Of a DNA stretch of 64,000 bases, positions 59,497 through 64,000 are shown in pieces (positions within the stretch are counted from its first letter, which is position 1; each line of letters opens with the position of its first letter). The stretch spans positions 2,336,001 to 2,400,000 of the forward strand of contig NZ_CP114029.1 in the NCBI RefSeq assembly GCF_026898155.1, given 5' to 3'. The notes under the pieces were generated by a model that was given only the letters and a program-made list of their open reading frames with translations, searched no databases and was not told the DNA's origin. Origin of the DNA: Jiella pelagia. Its GTDB lineage: Bacteria; Pseudomonadota; Alphaproteobacteria; Rhizobiales; Rhizobiaceae. The position numbers and the translations under genes are program-made.

Positions 59497-61149
59497 TCAG
59501 AACAGCGAGCCCTGACCCTCGGCAACGGGCTTGGTTCGCGGTTTTCGCGGCTTTGCCGGGGCGGGTTTCGAGCCGGCCGGATCGGTGCCGCCGGGCCCGA
59601 GGTCGCCGGAGGCTGGCCCGGCGGACCGGGGCGACGGGGACGCCTCGCCGTCGGTGACCACCGCCCCGCGCCTCTGGCGGCCGGCAAATTCCAGCGTCAC
59701 GGCCATGCCAGCGGAGAGTTGGTCCGCCCGCGTCAGGGCATGCTCCGTCTCGTCGCGGACGATCGCGTAGCCGCGCTCCAGGACGTTCAGCGGCGACAGG
59801 CTGGAGGCGAGCCGCCAGACGTTTTCCACTCGCTGGCGGCGGCGTGTGCGTTCCAGTGCCTCCGTCCGCTCCAGCCGCTCTGAAAGCTGGACGAGCGACA
59901 GCCGCGCCGCTTCGCTTCTGGCTTTCAGCGTGTGCGGCTTCAGGTCCGCCGCCACCCGGTCGAAGCGCCGCCGCGCGGCATCGAGCCGCACCCGCATGCC
60001 ATGGTCGGCATGGACGGCGTGATGGCGCAGCGTCGCCCGTTTGTCGCGGAGCGCGGCGTCGAGGGTCGCGGGGACGAGACGGGCCGAGGCGCCGGCAAAC
60101 AGCCGGCGCTTTTCGCCGACGGCGTGGCGGAGGTTTCCGGCGAGCCCCGTCGTCGCCTCGTCGAGCCGGCGGCGGGGCTGTTCGAGCAGCGCGTCGATGC
60201 CGGGCATCGCGCGGGCAAGCGCCGCAAGGCCCTTCTTTTCCTGGTCGAGCCGGCGGGAGACGGCGCCCGACAGCCGCGCATTGTGGCTGGCGATCTGCGC
60301 CAGGAGTTCGGCCCTGACCGGCACGGCCATCTCTGCGGCGCCCGTCGGCGTCGGCGCTCTTACGTCGGCGGCGTGGTCGATCAGCGTCCAGTCGGTCTCG
60401 TGGCCGACCGCCGAAATCAGCGGGATCTCAGACCCTGCTGCCGCGCGCACCACCGCCTCGTCGTTGAAGCCCCAGAGGTCTTCGAGGCTGCCGCCGCCGC
60501 GCGCGACGATGACGAGATCGGGTCGCGGGATCTTGCCGCCGGCCGCAATGGCGTTGAAGCCTTCGATCGCCGCCGAAACCTCCGCCCCGCTGGTCTCGCC
60601 CTGCACCCTGACCGGCCAGACCAGGACATGTACCGGGAAGCGGTCGGAGATGCGGTGGACGATATCGCGGATGACGGCGCCGGTCGGCGAGGTGACGACG
60701 CCGATGACCCGCGGCAGAAAGGGCAGGCGGCGCTTGCGCTCGGGCGCGAACAGCCCTTCGGCCTCAAGTTTCAGCCGCCGTTCGTTGAGGAGCGCCATCA
60801 ATGCGCCGGCGCCGGCCGGCTCGATCGTCTCGATCACCACCTGGTACTTCGACGAGTTCGGATAGGTGGTGAGCCGCCCGGTGGCGATCACCTCGAGGCC
60901 TTCCTGCGGCTTGAAGGCGAGCTTGGCAAAGCTGGTGCGCCAGATCACCGCGTCGATCTTCGCGCGGTCGTCCTTCAGCGTGAAATAGGCATGGCCGGAC
61001 GAATGCGGGCCGCGATAGCCGGAGACTTCGCCGCGGATGCGCACATGGCCGAAGGTCTCCTCGACGGTGCGCTTCAGCGCGCCGGAGATTTCCGACACCG
61101 TATACTCGGCGACGTTGCTCTGCGGGATCGATTCGGACACGAGGCTCAT
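59497..61149 (-). CDS. xseA: Exodeoxyribonuclease VII large subunit
   Basis: This subunit degrades single-stranded DNA together with XseB. The protein has an OB-fold N terminus ([46 protein letters not shown]). The nuclease core has [35 protein letters not shown] and [29 protein letters not shown] long coiled coil follows, and a Pro/Lys-rich tail ends it. From ATG 61149 it has 550 residues. A GAGGCTC (61141-61147) lies just inside that start; if it is really GAGCTC, the start would be GTG 61140. Otherwise the frame is intact. Confidence 0.93.
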   Translation of the reverse strand: MSLVSESIPQSNVAEYTVSEISGALKRTVEETFGHVRIRGEVSGYRGPHSSGHAYFTLKDDRAKIDAVIWRTSFAKLAFKPQEGLEVIATGRLTTYPNSSKYQVVIETIEPAGAGALMALLNERRLKLEAEGLFAPERKRRLPFLPRVIGVVTSPTGAVIRDIVHRISDRFPVHVLVWPVRVQGETSGAEVSAAIEGFNAIAAGGKIPRPDLVIVARGGGSLEDLWGFNDEAVVRAAAGSEIPLISAVGHETDWTLIDHAADVRAPTPTGAAEMAVPVRAELLAQIASHNARLSGAVSRRLDQEKKGLAALARAMPGIDALLEQPRRRLDEATTGLAGNLRHAVGEKRRLFAGASARLVPATLDAALRDKRATLRHHAVHADHGMRVRLDAARRRFDRVAADLKPHTLKARSEAARLSLVQLSERLERTEALERTRRRQRVENVWRLASSLSPLNVLERGYAIVRDETEHALTRADQLSAGMAVTLEFAGRQRRGAVVTDGEASPSPRSAGPASGDLGPGGTDPAGSKPAPAKPRKPRTKPVAEGQGSLF

Positions 61150-61410
61150 GGCCCCCAGTGTGGGGTGAGGTCGTGCGGCGGGCAAGTCTCCGCGAGCGCA
61201 AAAGCCGGGTCAGCGACATCGCCGACGAGGATCATGGCCTCGGGTTTCATGCTGCAGCCTCCCGGCCGAACGTCGGCAAGCGTCCGCGTGGGGACGCTTG
61301 GTCGCCGGCGGGGAAGCTGCAGAGCCCGGCGCGACGACGCGGCGGCAGGCCTTCCGGCCAGAAAGGTTCTGCCCCGCCGGCGCCGACTGAAAAACCGGCG
61401 CTCAGCCGGT
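61150..61410. other. Intergenic region between xseA and phoB
   Basis: No gene or clear terminator was found. Open frames are short shadows. Confidence 0.4.
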
Positions 61411-62154
61411 TCAGCCGGCGGCCCGCTCCCGCGGTTCCTTCAGGTCCTTCGCCGTCCTGGCGGCGGTGAAGTTCTCGTCGAGGGCGTAGCCGGCGCCGCG
61501 CACGGTGCGGATCGGATCGCGCTGGCGGCCACGGTTGATCGCCTTGCGCAGGCGGCCGACATGGACGTCGACCGTGCGCTCGTCGACATAGATGTCGCGG
61601 CCCCAGACGCCGTCGAGCAGCTGCTCGCGCGAGAAGACGCGGCCGGGCGACTGCATGAAGAACTCCAGCAGCCGGAACTCCGTCGGCCCGAGCTTGATCT
61701 CGCGGCCGGCCCGGCGGACGCGGTGGGTCTCCCGGTCGAGGTCGATGTCGCCGGCGGCAAGGTGCGTCGCGATCTTCTCGGGTTTGGCGCGCCGCAGCAT
61801 CGCCCGCACCCGGGCGACCAGCTCGGGTGTCGAGAACGGCTTGACGACATAGTCGTCGGCCCCGACCGACAGACCGCGCACCCGCTCGGATTCCTCGCCG
61901 CGCGCCGTCAGCATGATGATCGGCAGCCGCTCGCTTTCTTCGCGCTGGCGAAGCCGCCGGCAGAGCTCGACGCCGGACAACCCCGGCAGCATCCAGTCGA
62001 GGATGAGGAGGTCCGGCAGTTCCTCCTTCAGCCTGAGATCGGCCTCGTCGCCGCGCGCGATCACGTCGACGGTGTAGCCTTCGGCTTCGAGATTGTAGCG
62101 CAGGAGGACGCCCAGGGCCTCCTCGTCCTCAACCACCGCAATGCGTGTCGCCAT
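61411..62154 (-). CDS. phoB: Phosphate regulon response regulator PhoB
   Basis: A 247-residue two-component regulator. The receiver has the phospho-acceptor Asp53 (LLILDWMLPG) with Thr and Lys partners (MLTARGEE, VVKPFST). The OmpR-type winged-helix domain runs from about 130 (FRLLEFFMQSPGRVFSREQLLDGVWGRDIYVDERTVDVHVGRLRKAI). It activates Pho-box promoters at low phosphate. It follows phoU by five bases and ends the pst-pho operon. The single intact GAGCTC of the window lies in this gene (61973-61978, ELC). Confidence 0.96.
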   Translation of the reverse strand: MATRIAVVEDEEALGVLLRYNLEAEGYTVDVIARGDEADLRLKEELPDLLILDWMLPGLSGVELCRRLRQREESERLPIIMLTARGEESERVRGLSVGADDYVVKPFSTPELVARVRAMLRRAKPEKIATHLAAGDIDLDRETHRVRRAGREIKLGPTEFRLLEFFMQSPGRVFSREQLLDGVWGRDIYVDERTVDVHVGRLRKAINRGRQRDPIRTVRGAGYALDENFTAARTAKDLKEPRERAAG

Positions 62155-62159
62155 GTTGC

Positions 62160-62901
62160 TCAGGCTCCGCTATCGCCAGGCGGCACCATCGTCACGTCCG
62201 TATGGGCGAGCGACGCGGTGCGGTCGTCCTTCGGCCGTTCGGAAGCCATCTCCTCGCCGGTCTTGATGTAGTAGACCGTCTCGGCGATGTTCGTCGCATG
62301 GTCGCCGATGCGTTCGATGTTCTTGGCGGTGAACAGAAGATGCGTGCAGGCGGTGATGTTGCGCGGATCCTCCATCATGTAGGTGAGGAGCCTCGCGGAA
62401 GATCGAGGTATAGACCGCGTCGATGCTCTCGTCGCCATCGCGCACCGCCATCGCCTGCTTCTCGTTGCGGGTGGCGTAGGCGTCGAGCACTTCCTTCAGC
62501 TGTTCCAGCGCCAGGTCCGACAGGTGTTCGAGTCCGCGAACCAGCTGCATCGGCTGGGAATGCTCGTGCACCGCGATGACCCGCTTGGCGATGTTCTTGG
62601 CCAGGTCGCCGATTCGCTCCAGATCGTTGGAAATGCGGATGGCGCCGACGATCTCGCGCAGATCGATCGCCATCGGCTGGCGCTTGGCGATGGTGCGGAT
62701 CGCCCGCTCGTCGACTTCGCGCTGCGCCGCATCGAGAAGAACGTCGTCGGCGACGACCGACTGCGCCAGGGCCCAGTCGGAGCGCATCAGCGCGCCGACC
62801 GATTGTTCGACCATGCGCTCGGCCTGCCCGCCCATTTCCGAGATGCGCCGGATGATGAACTTCAGCTCGTCCTCGTAGGAGGTGACGATATGTTCGGCCA
62901 T
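62160..62901 (-). CDS. phoU: Phosphate transport regulator PhoU; one inserted base
   Basis: PhoU links the Pst transporter to the PhoR kinase and shuts down the regulon when phosphate is ample. The 246-residue protein has two three-helix PhoU repeats (YEDELKFIIRRISEMGGQAERMVEQSV, RTIAKRQPMAIDLREIVGAIRISNDLERIGDLAKNIAKRV). The second carries the metal-binding NIERIGDHATNIAE. ATG 62901 has AAGGAGG nine bases upstream. The frame breaks at 62388-62394 (GAGCCTC). Restoring GAGCTC joins SIFREL to LTYMMEDPRNITAC. It follows pstB. Confidence 0.95.
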
Positions 62902-62929
62902 TTGCGCGGCCTCCTTCGTGGTTGGAACG

Positions 62930-63742
62930 TCAGCCGAAGCGGCCGGTGATGTAGTCCTGCGTGCGCTTGTCGTCCGGGTTGGAGAAGATCTTCTCCGTCG
63001 GGCCGACTTCGGCGAGGTCACCCAGATGGAACATCGCCGTCAGCTGCGAGACGCGGGCCGCCTGCTGCATCGAGTGGGTGACGATGACGATCGTGTAGTT
63101 CTCGCGCAATTCGTCGATCAGCTCCTCGACCGTCGCCGTGGCGATCGGATCGAGCGCCGAGCAGGGCTCGTCCATCAGGATGACTTCCGGCGAGACGGCG
63201 ATCGCCCGGGCGATGCAAAGGCGCTGCTGCTGGCCGCCGGAGAGGCCCGTGCCGGGCTCGTCGAGGCGATCGTGCACCTCGCGCCACAGGCCGGCCTTCC
63301 GGAGGCTGGTGTGGACGATCTCGTCCAGCTCCTGCTTGTTGTGGGCAAGGCCGTGGATCTTCGGCCCGTAGGAGACGTTTTCGTAGATCGACTTCGGGAA
63401 CGGATTTGGCTTCTGGAACACCATGCCGACGCGGGCGCGGAGTTCGACGACGTCGATGTCGGGAGCGTAGACGTCCTCGCCGTCGAGCAGGATCTGGCCG
63501 CGGACCTTGGCGGAGTCGATCGTGTCGTTCATCCGGTTGAGACAGCGCAGATAGGTCGACTTGCCGCAGCCGGACGGGCCGATCAGCGCGGTCACCTGGC
63601 GTTCGGGAATGTCGAGCGTGATCCCGTTCAGCGCCTGCTTGGCGCCGTAATGGACGATCACGTCCCTGCTCGTCATCTTGATCGGTCTGGAGGCTTCCAC
63701 GGCCGGGCCCTTATGCAATGTCGCTTGAATGTTTTCCATCAT
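62930..63742 (-). CDS. pstB: Phosphate ABC transporter ATP-binding protein PstB
   Basis: A 270-residue ATPase of the high-affinity phosphate importer. It has Walker [10 protein letters not shown] at 55-63, Q-loop FQKPNPFP, signature LSGGQQQR, Walker [14 protein letters not shown] and the switch His in VTHSMQQ. The RBS AGGAG precedes the ATG pair at 63742. It lies nine bases downstream of pstA. The gene is intact. Confidence 0.97.
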   Translation of the reverse strand: MMENIQATLHKGPAVEASRPIKMTSRDVIVHYGAKQALNGITLDIPERQVTALIGPSGCGKSTYLRCLNRMNDTIDSAKVRGQILLDGEDVYAPDIDVVELRARVGMVFQKPNPFPKSIYENVSYGPKIHGLAHNKQELDEIVHTSLRKAGLWREVHDRLDEPGTGLSGGQQQRLCIARAIAVSPEVILMDEPCSALDPIATATVEELIDELRENYTIVIVTHSMQQAARVSQLTAMFHLGDLAEVGPTEKIFSNPDDKRTQDYITGRFG

Positions 63743-63751
63743 ATCAGGCTC

Positions 63752-64000
63752 CTACCAACGGCGCTCGAAGCGGCGGCGAAGCAGGATCGCCGACACGTTC
63801 ATGATTGCGAGAAAGCCCAACAGGATGATGATCGCGCCGGATGTCCGTTCGACGAAAGCGCGTTCGGCCTCATTGGCCCACATATAGATCTGCACGGGCA
63901 GGGCCGTCGACGGGTCGAGCGGCGTCGAAGGATAGTCGGCGACGAAGGCGACCATGCCGATCAGGAGCAGCGGCGCCGTCTCGCCCAGCGCCTGCGCGAG
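63752..64000 (-). CDS. pstA: Phosphate ABC transporter permease PstA, C-terminal end (partial)
   Basis: The frame is open to the right edge, so the start lies outside. The visible 82 residues read ALGETAPLLLIGMVAF, a conserved PstA stretch with the EAA-loop-proximal GETAPLL, then a periplasmic loop and a last helix SGAIIILLGFLAIMNVSAILLRRRFERR. It belongs to the pst-pho operon. Confidence 0.93.
   Translation of the reverse strand, partial: LAQALGETAPLLLIGMVAFVADYPSTPLDPSTALPVQIYMWANEAERAFVERTSGAIIILLGFLAIMNVSAILLRRRFERRW

Overview
The window is GC-rich DNA (roughly two-thirds G+C by eye) from an alphaproteobacterium, most likely of the Hyphomicrobiales (Rhizobiales). The evidence is an LdtR-type MarR regulator beside a DUF6163-like protein, a DUF6101-like protein, Rhizobiales-style intergenic palindromes, a full CtrA box in front of ftsK, and pst-phoU-phoB gene order. 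An Aurantimonadaceae-like host would fit, but the genus cannot be fixed from the sequence alone. About 45 protein genes and one tRNA (Lys, UUU) are supported. No rRNA, CRISPR array, transposase or integrase was seen.

Layout. 1-4.5 kb: the 3' part of a cytochrome P450 gene, ftsK and a tiny membrane protein. 4.9-27 kb: an accessory block for surface-glycan or lipid tailoring. Its core is a translationally coupled minus-strand operon (15.4 to 4.9 kb). In transcription order it encodes a pyruvyl-transferase/methyltransferase fusion, a TPR/alpha-beta-hydrolase, a second pyruvyl transferase, an acyl carrier protein, a GT2, two paralogous PhyH-type dioxygenases flanking a fatty-acyl-AMP ligase, and a P450. 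Around it lie two methyltransferase genes, a TPR-GT-GT giant, a GT2-GT4 enzyme and a double sulfotransferase; the block ends at tRNA-Lys. 27-34 kb: an ABC importer (binding protein and two permeases, no ATPase), hemB, DUF6163, ldtR and a lytic transglycosylase. 34-38 kb: a polyprenyl-phosphate-sugar or lipid A decoration locus. 38-54 kb: a secreted caspase-like protein, DUF6101, an FAD oxidase, a Sua5/YwlC protein, a GH25 muramidase, adenine deaminase, an APC transporter, ilvA, a PAS-PAS-GGDEF protein and gamma-glutamyltransferase. 54-59 kb: a BrnT/BrnA toxin-antitoxin pair tucked behind an RND efflux pump and its adaptor. 59-64 kb: xseA, then phoB, phoU, pstB and the end of pstA.

The most striking observation is at the level of the sequence itself. 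At least sixteen genes or gene pieces are broken by a single extra base, and in all sixteen cases the break sits exactly in GAGNCTC (GAGCCTC/GAGGCTC fifteen times, GAGTCTC/GAGACTC once). Deleting the middle base restores GAGCTC, the reading frame and normal protein length. Only one intact GAGCTC was found in 64 kb. This looks like a systematic consensus error at one palindromic hexamer, best explained by base modification of GAGCTC in native DNA read by a long-read method. I therefore annotate these genes as intact and give corrected lengths. Three further frame breaks (near 19466, 20440 and 43283) do not fit the motif.
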